From Colwellia echini (lineage in GTDB: Bacteria; Pseudomonadota; Gammaproteobacteria; Enterobacterales; Alteromonadaceae), in assembly GCF_002843355.2 (NCBI RefSeq), contig NZ_PJAI02000002.1:248001-312000 (forward strand): a stretch of 64,000 bases of DNA, read 5' to 3'. The notes beneath the pieces are model-generated. The model ran no database searches. It was not told the DNA's origin and saw nothing but the letters and a program-made list of their open reading frames with translations. The stretch's first letter is position 1, and each line of letters begins with the position of its first letter. The position numbers were made by a program, and so were the translations under genes. Shown here piece by piece: positions 56,272-64,000 of this stretch.

Positions 56272-57747
56272 TTATCGCTGACCCTTACCTAAGAAATATA
56301 TCAAGCGCAAAGTTGCATTGTTATCGACTGTATCCTCACTAGGAGTGAAGTAAAAGCGCCAGTCTAGCTGTAACGCAAAGTTATTATTCAGTTTATAATG
56401 GCCCCCGCCTCCAGCGTTAACTGCGAACTTAGCGGTATCATCTTCTTTCATCCACAAAACATCACCAAAACCTGCGGTTAAGTAAGGTCGTAAATCACCT
56501 TTACTATTAAAATAATATTGGCTGTCTAAACTATAGTTTTCATAAGTTTCTTTGTTGTTACTGGTTTCATTGAGAAACACGCCTTTGCTATAACTTACCC
56601 TACTTGAAAAACTTGGCGTAAAGTATAATCCCAAGCTGTATTCTTTAGTTTGGCCGCCATCAACACCCCAAGTATTATCTAACTGAGCACTGCCTATACC
56701 ATAACTTAAGCCAATAATTCCGGTATCAACAGGATCTGATTTTCTATAAGCTCTTTTCGGTTTATTACTAGCAATATTACCGCCATCACCTAATTGAAAT
56801 TTTACGTTATAGCTAATTTGATTATCTGTTTTACCCTCACTGCCGTAAGGAATGTCTTTAATACCTACATAGCCAGTACCGGCAATAATAATTTCTTTAC
56901 CAAAAATATTATTAATTCCAGCACTCATGTAATCGGCGGGATCGAGAAAGAAAAAGGCGGTATTACCAAGCATGCTTGACCCCCAAATTTCACCACCACT
57001 CTTTTTAAGCGCCATTTCTGTATTAAAAGCCCATTCACCGTAAGCCCAACCCAGTACTGGCGTAATAACTAAATCTTGTACAGAAGGGACTTCCGCAAAC
57101 GCCTCAATACCATATTCCCAGTAAAATGTAGACATTAACGTAGAATAAATAAAAGCATCCCATTGTCGATAACCTGATTTACGCGCAACTTGGTAATATG
57201 CGCCGCCAAAATAAGGGTGACCAAGTAAGTTTAATGCACCTGTGTCTCTGTCCCATACTGGGCCATCGGTTACATTTTCTGACCATTTACTACCGAGGCT
57301 TTGCTCCGAATCCCAATTAGAAATATCTTCAGGTAATAACGCAATAATACCGATAACACCGAAACCATAACCAAATATAGCTTTGGTTTGTGACCAAACC
57401 CTTGCGCTATCTTCACCATTTTTAGGATCAAAAAGTGAAATTTGATAAGGTGAATTATAAAAATCAGGTCCTGGGTTTAAATTTTCCCAACGTGTATTAG
57501 TGGCATGCTCTCTATAGACATCTTTTAGATTATCGGCAGTATCAGCGGGAGATTGAGTAGTATTACTTGCTAAAGTGGTAGAGGTAAGTTCAGTTGTTGA
57601 ATTACTTGATATAGAAGATGATTGTGCAGCAACCTGGCTAGATATCAAAGTCGGTAATAACAAGCTTGTTGAAACTGATACCGCTAAAGCAATTCGTTTA
57701 CTTACTGGTACCTGCTTTAGGTTTTTACTAAAATCCACTTTATTCAT
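56272..57747 (-). CDS. DUF3943 outer-membrane protein
   Basis: The 491-residue protein has a long signal-like N-terminus (RIALAVSVSTSLLLPTLISSQVAAQ) and a Ser/Thr/Asn-rich segment to about residue 70. The DUF3943 domain follows (WDRDTGALNLLGHPYFGGAYYQVARKSG and FWEYGIEAFAEVPSVQDLVITPVLGWAYGEW). The last part is a porin-like set of strands ending in RLIYFLGKGQR. It is likely an outer-membrane beta barrel in the cell envelope. Function is not known. The start has no strong ribosome site. Confidence 0.8.
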   Translation of the reverse strand: MNKVDFSKNLKQVPVSKRIALAVSVSTSLLLPTLISSQVAAQSSSISSNSTTELTSTTLASNTTQSPADTADNLKDVYREHATNTRWENLNPGPDFYNSPYQISLFDPKNGEDSARVWSQTKAIFGYGFGVIGIIALLPEDISNWDSEQSLGSKWSENVTDGPVWDRDTGALNLLGHPYFGGAYYQVARKSGYRQWDAFIYSTLMSTFYWEYGIEAFAEVPSVQDLVITPVLGWAYGEWAFNTEMALKKSGGEIWGSSMLGNTAFFFLDPADYMSAGINNIFGKEIIIAGTGYVGIKDIPYGSEGKTDNQISYNVKFQLGDGGNIASNKPKRAYRKSDPVDTGIIGLSYGIGSAQLDNTWGVDGGQTKEYSLGLYFTPSFSSRVSYSKGVFLNETSNNKETYENYSLDSQYYFNSKGDLRPYLTAGFGDVLWMKEDDTAKFAVNAGGGGHYKLNNNFALQLDWRFYFTPSEDTVDNNATLRLIYFLGKGQR

Positions 57748-58277
57748 GTTGCTTATTTATGTGCTAAATAAACAGCACAAATCCTTAATTATTTTAATAA
57801 TACCAATTGAAATAATAAATAAATCATTTGAAATGGTATACATAATCAAATTCTGCGTTGCGCTTAATAACGCACTTTGAACTTGAACACATACACGCAT
57901 TGAACTTTGATCCATTCTTTAATTTATTTGCTTAAATACCATACTGTAACTATGTTACAAAAATTATTTTACAATTTTATAAAAACGAAAAGCCCGTTAT
58001 TGTAATAACGGGCTTTTTCTAATGTTGCGGAGATCAAAGCAAGCGGCAAAGTAATTTACTTGTCTTGTTTGAGCTTAATAATCTAACCAACATCGATTTA
58101 TTGTTCTACTTAATGACGGTACACAATAAATTAACAGTTTATTAGCAAAAGTGTTATTTAATGCGTAGTTACAAAAAATCGTATTATATTAGGTTCGGGA
58201 AATGAGAGCAAGATGTTCGAGGATTAAAGGGTTTTCTTTTCAATATTTATATTTCCAGTGAAAAAATACCGATTAAC
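57748..58277. other. Long non-coding gap with inverted repeat, terminator and degenerate repeats
   Basis: No gene is supported. An inverted repeat ATACCA ... TGGTAT spans about 57800-57839 and may be a common Alteromonadales short repeat. A terminator-like hairpin lies at 57989-58019. AGGTTCGGGA at 58191-58200 resembles part of the MITE end. The rest is AT-rich. Confidence 0.5.
57989..58019. terminator. Terminator-like hairpin resembling the tRNA-Ser array terminators
   Basis: AAGCCCGTTATT pairs with AATAACGGGCTT (57991-58002 and 58005-58016), with AA to the left and TTT to the right. The following TCTAATGTTGCGG matches the segment TCTAAATGTGGCGG that follows each hairpin of the array at 62081-62555, so it is probably a dispersed copy of that unit. 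It isolates the DUF3943 gene from transcription coming from the right. Confidence 0.7.
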
Positions 58278-58468
58278 TAACCTGGGTTCGGGATAATAAA
58301 ATTTAAAGTATAACAATATCAACTATTTGCACTAACGAATTTACAATAGTTATTCGTAGTTTAAGGCGAGAAAACGAAGCCAATAACGAATTGTTGGGAG
58401 TTTTTATAACGAAAGAATATGGATAAATAAGGCTGTTGTAGTACTTTGCTTATCCTGAACTCAGGTTA
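58278..58468. mobile_element. MITE-like element, complete copy (191 bases)
   Basis: The ends are TAACCTGGGTTCGGGATAA (left) and, read in reverse, TAACCTGAGTTCAGGATAA (right): 17 of 19 bases match. Between them is AT-rich non-coding DNA with an internal block (ATTCGTAGTTTAAGGCGAG) shared with the truncated copy at 9515-9616. There is no transposase, so it would be mobilised in trans. Direct target repeats are not clear. Confidence 0.75.
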
Positions 58469-58609
58469 ACTATGGTAGTTAACTGCTTTGTTATGAAAGT
58501 AGATCACAAACGGGTTAATGAATACCAATTGTTCAATGATAAGGTACTAAATTAACCCGCATGGTTATAGTTATTAAACTATTTATATTTTACGTATTTA
58601 CTGGGCTAT

Positions 58610-58786
58610 TTAAGCTTCAACTTCTACTTTGGTATATTCGTAGTTAAATGCTCTAACCTTTCTGCCTGACTCGGTAACAAACTCAACGGTTGTTGAACGA
58701 GGTAATATTAATACCGCTTCAAATTCTTCACCTGCTGAACAAGTCTCAGGACCACATTTTATGTCTTGTGTTAATTTAATTAGCAT
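58610..58786 (-). CDS. 58-residue small acidic protein
   Basis: Starting at ATG with AGAAG eight bases before it, the frame reads MLIKLTQDIKCGPETCSAGEEFEAVLIL and ends FNYEYTKVEVEA. It has two cysteines (CGPETC) and an acidic C-terminus, no signal peptide. I recognise no family. Coding-like composition and the ribosome site make it likely to be real despite its size. It could be a small beta-strand protein. Confidence 0.6.
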   Translation of the reverse strand: MLIKLTQDIKCGPETCSAGEEFEAVLILPRSTTVEFVTESGRKVRAFNYEYTKVEVEA

Positions 58787-58944
58787 TACTTCTTTTCGCC
58801 TTATTTTTTTTTGCTCTGTTGAATAATTACACGAATCATATCATTTTTTTTAGATAAAAATTAGTGCCATCATAAAAAATGTCAGATATGAGCTTAAATA
58901 GTGTTTAATTTTAAACATTTATTTATATTTCAATTATATTTTAA

Positions 58945-58978
58945 GCTACCTGGGGATAAGCAAAATGCTACAACCTAT
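58945..58978. repeat. MITE end fragment
   Basis: CCTGGGGATAAGCAAAATGC with TACAACCTATT matches the sequence inside the right terminal repeat of the 58278-58468 element (GGATAAGCAAAGTACTACAAC) with a short deletion. It lies 60 bases from the gabD stop. Confidence 0.5.
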
Positions 58979-59034
58979 TCTATCCCTATGCTCTTATATT
59001 GGTTGTTAACTATAAATTACTCGTTGTTCAAGAT

Positions 59035-60474
59035 TTAAATACCGCCCATACTCAAATACTTAATTTCCAAATAATCATCAAGACCATATTTAGAGCCTTC
59101 ACGACCACTGCCAGATTGCTTTATGCCACCAAAAGGCGCGGCTGCATTTGAAATAGCACTATCGTTAATCCCTACCATACCAAATTGTAACGCTTCAGCT
59201 ACGCGCCAGACTCGACCAATATCTCGTGCATAAAAATATGCCGCTAGACCATAGTCTGTATCGTTAGCCATATCAATCGCCTGTTGCTCCGTATTAAAAC
59301 TGATAATTGGTGCAATTGGACCAAACACTTCATTCGTGGCAATAGGCATAGTATTAGTAACACCCGATAATACGGTTGGTTGATAAAAATTTTCACCCAG
59401 ATCAGAATTACCACCCGTTAACAGCTCAGCCCCGGCTTTAATCGAATCCTCTACTAGCTGTGTAACCGTACAGGTCGCCTCTTTAGTAATCATTGGGCCA
59501 ATACTAATATTGTCATCAAGACCATTGCCTAACTGTAGTGATTTAACGGCACTTACAAACTTGTTGGTAAATTCTTCTAAAATACTCTCTTGCACTAAAA
59601 TTCGATTTGTACAAACACAAGTTTGTCCCGCATTTCGAAATTTAGAGCTTATGGCCGACTTTACCGCTGCATCAATATCTGCATCGTCAAAAACAATAAA
59701 AGGCGCATTACCACCCAACTCCATAGAAACCTTTTTAACGGTTGAAGTACATTGTTTAAGTAGTGTTTTTCCTACTGCTGTAGAGCCTGTAAAAGTAAAC
59801 TTGGCAACATCTTTATGAGTTGTTAATACCTTGCCGAGCGTTTTAGAGTCATTACCTACCACCACGTTAAAAACACCTGGCGGTATACCTGCTTGAATTG
59901 ATAGCTCTGCTAACGCCAAAGCTGATAAAGGTGTTAAGGTCGCAGGCTTAATAACAAAGGTACAACCTGCCGCTAATGCTGCTGCCGCTTTTCGAGCAAT
60001 CATTGCATTAGGAAAGTTCCATGGCGTTATTGCTGCAACAACACCAACGGGCTGTTTAATTACAACAATACGTTTATCAGCACTTGGCGCTTGGATGGTG
60101 TCACCATAAACGCGTTTGCCTTCTTCAGCAAACCATTCAATAAATGAAGCACCGTAAGCTATTTCACCTTTTGCTTCGGCTAAAGGTTTTCCTTGCTCTA
60201 ACGTTAAAATCGTTGCCAGTTCATCTTGATTAGCCATGATCAAATCAAACCATTTACGCAAAATGATTGAACGGTCATCGGCAGATAACGCAGACCATGC
60301 TTTTAATGCCTGTTTGGCAGCTGTGACTGCGTTTTCGGTATCAACAACATTAGCGTTGGCAAGCTTTGCCACTAGCTCTTGGTTATAAGGATTAATTACA
60401 TCAAATGTGTCTTCTGATGAAAGCCATTGTCCATTAATAAAAGATGAATGTTTTACTAAACTTGAATGAATCAT
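59035..60474 (-). CDS. gabD: Succinate-semialdehyde dehydrogenase [NADP+]
   Basis: GabD oxidises succinate semialdehyde, the last step of GABA use, to succinate. The 479-residue protein is the usual length (E. coli 482) and has the aldehyde-dehydrogenase set: [21 protein letters not shown], the general base Glu252 in [11 protein letters not shown], and the nucleophile Cys286 in [12 protein letters not shown]. The substrate loop and the C-terminal [27 protein letters not shown] are GabD-like. GabT is not in the window. GGAGACATT precedes the start. Confidence 0.92.
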   Translation of the reverse strand: MIHSSLVKHSSFINGQWLSSEDTFDVINPYNQELVAKLANANVVDTENAVTAAKQALKAWSALSADDRSIILRKWFDLIMANQDELATILTLEQGKPLAEAKGEIAYGASFIEWFAEEGKRVYGDTIQAPSADKRIVVIKQPVGVVAAITPWNFPNAMIARKAAAALAAGCTFVIKPATLTPLSALALAELSIQAGIPPGVFNVVVGNDSKTLGKVLTTHKDVAKFTFTGSTAVGKTLLKQCTSTVKKVSMELGGNAPFIVFDDADIDAAVKSAISSKFRNAGQTCVCTNRILVQESILEEFTNKFVSAVKSLQLGNGLDDNISIGPMITKEATCTVTQLVEDSIKAGAELLTGGNSDLGENFYQPTVLSGVTNTMPIATNEVFGPIAPIISFNTEQQAIDMANDTDYGLAAYFYARDIGRVWRVAEALQFGMVGINDSAISNAAAPFGGIKQSGSGREGSKYGLDDYLEIKYLSMGGI

Positions 60475-60558
60475 AATGTCTCCGCTTTTTGTTTTGAACG
60501 TGAAAACTGCTTCATTGGTAGAGTTATCATTTTTAACTTTTTTGAAAGTTTATAGTGA

Positions 60559-61917
60559 TTAACTCATTTTCTTCTTTAAACGTGCCAATTCAATTGCATT
60601 TGAGCGTACCGTCAGTTTTATATGATCATATTCATATTCTTCTTTAGTAACGCTCATTGTAGATCTAATTTCTCCCATTATACCTTTAGCTGTGTAGGGA
60701 ATAATTAGCTCTTCTTCAATCATTTCGTTTTGTGCTACATCCTTAATATATTGATGCAGCTTAACAATATCAAGTGGCTCTCGCGCTGACATCATCATAG
60801 CATCAGGAAATTCTGTTGTTAGACTTTGTTGTTGCTCAGCACTGAGCTGATCTGATTTATTTAATACCAGTAATTTTTTACTATTTTCAACACCTACTTC
60901 TCCAAGTACTTGATGAACAACATTAAGTTGGGTTCGAAAAGATGGATCTGAAGCATCAACAACATATAATAATAACGCAGCATCATGGGCTTCAGCCAAT
61001 GTAGAATGAAAGGAAGCTACTAAATCGTGTGGTAGTTTTTTAATAAATCCAACCGTATCTGATACTAATATGCGTGGTTGAGTGGCTGGATAAAGCGCTC
61101 TAACCGTCGTATCAAGAGTAGCAAAAAGTTTGTTTTCACTCTCCACATCACTACCTGTTATCGCTCGCATCATTGAAGATTTACCCGCATTGGTATAACC
61201 CACCAACGCAACACAAAATAATTCTGACCGTTGACTGCGTCTCCCTTGCATTTCATTTTGAACACTCACTAACTCGCGTTTAAGTTCAGCCAATTGATCG
61301 CGAACTTTACGACGGTTTAACTCTAAAGTAGTTTCACCTGCGCCCTTACCCATCTGACGTTCTTTATCACCACTAGAAGATTCTCTAAGGCGCGGTGCTA
61401 CATAATTTAGACGAGCAATTTCAACTTGTAATTTAGCGGTTTTAGTTCGGGCATGGCGACTAAATATTTCAATGATAATGCCGGTGCGGTCAAATACCTC
61501 AACCCCTAACTGGTTTTCAACATTGCGTAATTGCGACGGACTTAAATCGCAGTCAAATACCACCACATCAGCACAAGCAAAAGATAGGTTATCTGATGGC
61601 ACTTCAGAAAATGATGCTTCATCCATTAAAGCTTCATTGAGTGATTCAGCGTAATTTTCAGCTTCAATATCTTCATCAACGACACCTTGATTACCCGTAA
61701 GGTGGGCTATTTCTGCTAACTTCCCTATCCCTAAGACATTAACTCTTTTGGTTGAACTTTGTCTTTGTGATTGTGTACCTACCACTTTAAAGCCTAGAGT
61801 AGTAACTAACCGTGCTAGTTCAGCCAGAGATTCCGTTGCTTCATTGCCTTTAAAATCTGGGGTGCAAATAGAAATAAGTAACGCATTAATTTTCGATGGT
61901 TTTGCGGTTAACTGCAT
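60559..61917 (-). CDS. hflX: HflX-family ribosome-associated GTPase (variant)
   Basis: HflX binds ribosomes and splits stalled or stressed 70S particles. The 452-residue protein has the N-terminal HflX domain, the coiled linker KLQVEIARLNYVAPRLRES, and a G domain with G1 GYTNAGKSS (about 240-248), G3 DTVGFIKKLP and G4 NKSD. Two features are unusual: an acidic insert of about 30-40 residues near 76-112, and the glycine-rich motif reads MGKGAGETTLE in place of GGIGxRGPGETQLE. The gene is not next to hfq or hflKC. The assignment to HflX is firm, but the exact subgroup is not. Confidence 0.88.
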   Translation of the reverse strand: MQLTAKPSKINALLISICTPDFKGNEATESLAELARLVTTLGFKVVGTQSQRQSSTKRVNVLGIGKLAEIAHLTGNQGVVDEDIEAENYAESLNEALMDEASFSEVPSDNLSFACADVVVFDCDLSPSQLRNVENQLGVEVFDRTGIIIEIFSRHARTKTAKLQVEIARLNYVAPRLRESSSGDKERQMGKGAGETTLELNRRKVRDQLAELKRELVSVQNEMQGRRSQRSELFCVALVGYTNAGKSSMMRAITGSDVESENKLFATLDTTVRALYPATQPRILVSDTVGFIKKLPHDLVASFHSTLAEAHDAALLLYVVDASDPSFRTQLNVVHQVLGEVGVENSKKLLVLNKSDQLSAEQQQSLTTEFPDAMMMSAREPLDIVKLHQYIKDVAQNEMIEEELIIPYTAKGIMGEIRSTMSVTKEEYEYDHIKLTVRSNAIELARLKKKMS

Positions 61918-62080
61918 AATTTGTGTATTGGAGCACGAAGTGCAAACCTAGTTTATATCTAAAGTAGATTGATCCTACGCTGTTATGGTTAATGTTTATA
62001 GAGCTATAACAGACTAATAAACTTTTATTAAGAATATTTGATTTAATACTTATATTATAAGGAAGTATTAAATCAAACTG

Positions 62081-62555
62081 TGGCGGTGAGATAAAAAATT
62101 TGAACTCTTGCATAGGTTTAGCGCTGCAAACCCAATTCTTCCATGGATCATAAAAGCAAAAAACCCGTTAATTCTTTTGAATTAACGGGCTTTTCTAAAT
62201 GTGACGGTAAGATAGAGATTTGAACTCTTGAATAGGTTTAGTACTACAAACCCATTGGGTTGGCCAAAATCAAAACGAAAAAAAACCGCGACTTGTTAAA
62301 GTTGCGGTTTCTTAGAATGTGGCTGTGAGATAAAAATTTGAACTCTTGCATAGGTTTAGCGCTGCAAACCCAATTCTTCCATGGATCATAAAAGCAAAAA
62401 AACCGTTAATTCTTTCGAATTAACGGGCTTTTCTAAATGTGGCGGTGAAATGGAGATTTAAACTCTTGGATAGGTTTAACGCTACAAACCCGATTCATTT
62501 ACATTGAAAAGCAAAAAATCCGTTAACTCTTGCGAATTAACGGGTTTCTCTAAAT
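62081..62555 (-). repeat. Tandem array of tRNA-Ser 3'-half copies, each with a terminator
   Basis: Four partial units begin with GTGGCGGTGA-like sequence at 62081, 62202, 62319 and 62439, with spacings of 121, 117, 120 and 117 bases to the full tRNA. Each has the 3' end and variable arm of tRNA-Ser (read on the minus strand), a short spacer, then a hairpin with a T-run on the minus strand. Hairpins are near 62161-62195, 62280-62312, 62399-62432 and 62512-62545. Three share the CCGTTAA stem and one has ACCGCGACTT instead. They should terminate the tRNA transcript serially. The copies are degenerate and cannot form tRNAs. Confidence 0.85.
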
Positions 62556-62556
62556 G

Positions 62557-62647
62557 TGGCGGTGAGATAGAGATTTGAACTCTAGAAGGGCTACAAACCC
62601 TTGCCGGTTTTCAAGACCGGTGCTTTCGACCACTCAGCCATCTCACC
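62557..62647 (-). tRNA. tRNA-Ser (anticodon UGA)
   Basis: The 91-base type II tRNA has GGTGAGA/TCTCACC acceptor arms, a D arm (GGCTGAGTGGTCGAAAGC), the anticodon loop CTTGAAA giving UGA, a long variable arm (CAAGGGTTTGTAGCCCTT), a T arm (AGAGTTCAAATCTCT) and encoded CCA. The promoter upstream is clear, and the partial-copy array follows directly. Confidence 0.97.
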
Positions 62648-62692
62648 TGAAACTAGTAAGAAACAATGTTGCTGTTCCTCAAAAGTGCGCGA

Positions 62693-62721
62693 ATTCTAAA
62701 TACTGGGGCGCTGTTTGTAAA
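62693..62721 (-). promoter_or_regulatory. Promoter of tRNA-Ser
   Basis: On the minus strand, TTTACA (-35) and TAGAAT (-10) are separated by 17 bases. A GC-rich GCGC follows the -10 box, the discriminator type of stringently controlled stable-RNA promoters. Confidence 0.85.
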
Positions 62722-62811
62722 GACCTAAATGACATATTTATTAAATAAATTTCTATATGCTTATAAAAAGACCATTAAAGAGCTTTTATTGTATTTTATT
62801 TAGTCACTAAA

Positions 62812-64000
62812 TTAGTTTTTTATTGCCGCCACGGGGTGCACAATCGCTTTAGTTATTTTACCAAACTGGTGCTTAACTAATGGCTCATTTAAATAGCCGT
62901 TAAACTTTCGACTACGCCATTGCGGTAATAAAGTACTCGCCTTGCTTACATTAGGTCTTGATACCGCTGACTCTACTGTTAAATTAATAATCAAACCGGT
63001 CGATTTAATCTCTTTCAGTTTATTTTTACTATAAATATTATTTTTATCGTTAGCTGCATTAATAACGGAAACTGAATTAGCAAAACTTTTTTCCCTACTT
63101 GCCGCAACAATACACACTTTATTTTCAGTAGCTCGGGCGGGTAAACTGAACTCAACCTCGATAGATTCTTGAATATCAAAAGGGACAAGTAATAAATGTG
63201 CGTTATTTATTGCTGCCACACTCACTAATTCCGCTATATTGGCATCATCAGCGGTTAACATGGCAACATTTATAGTACCTTGCTCTAAAGGCAGTGCTAT
63301 TAAATTAAGTTTATCGCCAAGTGCAGTCCATTGGTAACGCTGACAAAAGTGAAGTTGTTGCTGTGAGGCAAACACCCCCTGCTCGCTTATAATAATGGCT
63401 TGGTGAGTATCATTGATAATGACACTGGTACATAGATACTGAAACGGCCTAAGCACCGCACTCACTTGGCTGATTAATTGCTGACACAAACGTGCTATTT
63501 CTGCTCTTTGCGCCGAGTCTTGAGTTAATGCTTTATCAGTAACGAAAAATAACTCAGGCAATTGAATAATGTCTGAAAGGTTATTTTCAATATAATGACA
63601 AACATCATTAATAGCTTCTTCATTGGGTTTATAAGTTGCAAATATAGCTACATTCGCTGTAGTAGGAACCCGTGAGGCTTTATCATAACTCTCTTGATTT
63701 AAGCACTGACTTTGCTGAAGGTTTGCTTTTGTAGATGCGCCATCAACCGCTGCTTGAACAGAGTAAAGCTCAGGACGGCGCTGGTTAACAATTGATGTGC
63801 CATCAGGGCGATATTTAGTATTGATACCAACTATCGATTTTGCTTCATTATCAGTCAAGTCAATATCCGCAAAAGTAAACCCCTCTTCAGTACCTCCTAA
63901 CTTTGCTAATACAAGTCCTTGTGGTGATATTATTTGGCTTTGCCCTGAGCCTATCAGAAATTCTTCAATATTTTCACCAGACAAATTAGTAGCTAAAGCT
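62812..64000 (-). CDS. Tandem carbon-nitrogen hydrolase (nitrilase) protein, C-terminal part
   Basis: The visible 390 or more residues run off the right edge. The N-terminal part seen (SGQSQIISPQGLVLAKLGGTEEGFTFADIDL) is the end of one nitrilase domain. A second nitrilase-like domain follows from about VAIFATYKPNEEAI: it has a Glu in LPELFFV. Where the catalytic Cys of nitrilases is expected it reads VAMLTADDANIAEL, with no Cys. This second domain may be inactive or structural. No more can be said without the missing N-terminus. Confidence 0.65.
   Translation of the reverse strand, partial: ALATNLSGENIEEFLIGSGQSQIISPQGLVLAKLGGTEEGFTFADIDLTDNEAKSIVGINTKYRPDGTSIVNQRRPELYSVQAAVDGASTKANLQQSQCLNQESYDKASRVPTTANVAIFATYKPNEEAINDVCHYIENNLSDIIQLPELFFVTDKALTQDSAQRAEIARLCQQLISQVSAVLRPFQYLCTSVIINDTHQAIIISEQGVFASQQQLHFCQRYQWTALGDKLNLIALPLEQGTINVAMLTADDANIAELVSVAAINNAHLLLVPFDIQESIEVEFSLPARATENKVCIVAASREKSFANSVSVINAANDKNNIYSKNKLKEIKSTGLIINLTVESAVSRPNVSKASTLLPQWRSRKFNGYLNEPLVKHQFGKITKAIVHPVAAIKN

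Noticed and set aside
62081..62555. Regularly spaced repeats suggesting a CRISPR array
   Set aside because: Units are about 120 bases, match the tRNA-Ser 3' half and end in terminators; there are no short identical repeats with unique spacers and no cas genes.

Overview
The window is AT-rich DNA from a marine gammaproteobacterium. The gene content (the yejK/yejL/yejM set, pyrC, asnS, sppA, a DUF349 protein, an AGCS symporter, HflX, RecX, MtfA and many proteins of Alteromonadales type) points to Colwellia, Thalassotalea or a close relative in Colwelliaceae. This is an inference from protein character, not from a database search. The region looks chromosomal, with core housekeeping genes interrupted by small mobile or accessory patches.

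Layout. 1-3.1 kb: a formate/nitrite-type channel (cut by the window edge) and cyanase on the minus strand, facing a PAS-AAA sigma-54 activator, with a recognisable -24/-12 promoter and repeated activator-like sites between them. 3.3-9.3 kb: small orphan proteins, a membrane thioredoxin, an M14 carboxypeptidase and an AGCS amino-acid symporter. 9.8-17.9 kb: zinc-ribbon protein, DUF1315, a large DUF349 protein, acetyltransferase, a periplasmic binding protein, MetY and a SEC-C protein. 18-26.6 kb: SppA, an EamA exporter, a YdjA-like nitroreductase, a chemoreceptor and AsnS. 26.7-29.6 kb: a phage replication-gene remnant, then a LexA-controlled umuD-umuC-SRAP set. 30-32.2 kb: an AraC/GyrI-type regulator and a MATE pump. 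32.8-38.6 kb: tRNA-Pro, yejM-yejL facing yejK, pyrC and a PTPS-like enzyme. 38.6-45.8 kb: M23 peptidase followed by four genes that look like a rearranged MksBEFG/Wadjet (JetABCD) condensin system. 45.9-48.3 kb: a RAYT transposase among REP palindromes, hairpins and a lone tyrosine recombinase. 48.4-56.1 kb: TrmK-like methyltransferase, helicase IV, RecX, MtfA, a second AraC/GyrI regulator and a PLP aminotransferase. 56.3-64 kb: DUF3943 outer-membrane protein, a MITE-rich gap, GabD, HflX, tRNA-Ser with a tandem array of partial tRNA copies, and a tandem-nitrilase protein cut by the window edge.

The most notable system is the cluster at 39.6-45.8 kb. It has a TOPRIM protein (JetD/MksG-like), an SMC-like ATPase (JetC/MksB-like), a kleisin-like protein (JetA/MksF-like) and a small MukE-like partner (JetB/MksE-like), in the order D-C-A-B rather than the usual A-B-C-D. 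The last three genes overlap at their ends. By analogy with Wadjet it may restrict plasmids or other circular DNA. Other points of interest are the self-contained cyanate circuit, the tRNA-Ser 3'-end repeat array with one terminator per repeat, the RAYT/REP locus, a small MITE family and a gene that may start at AUU.
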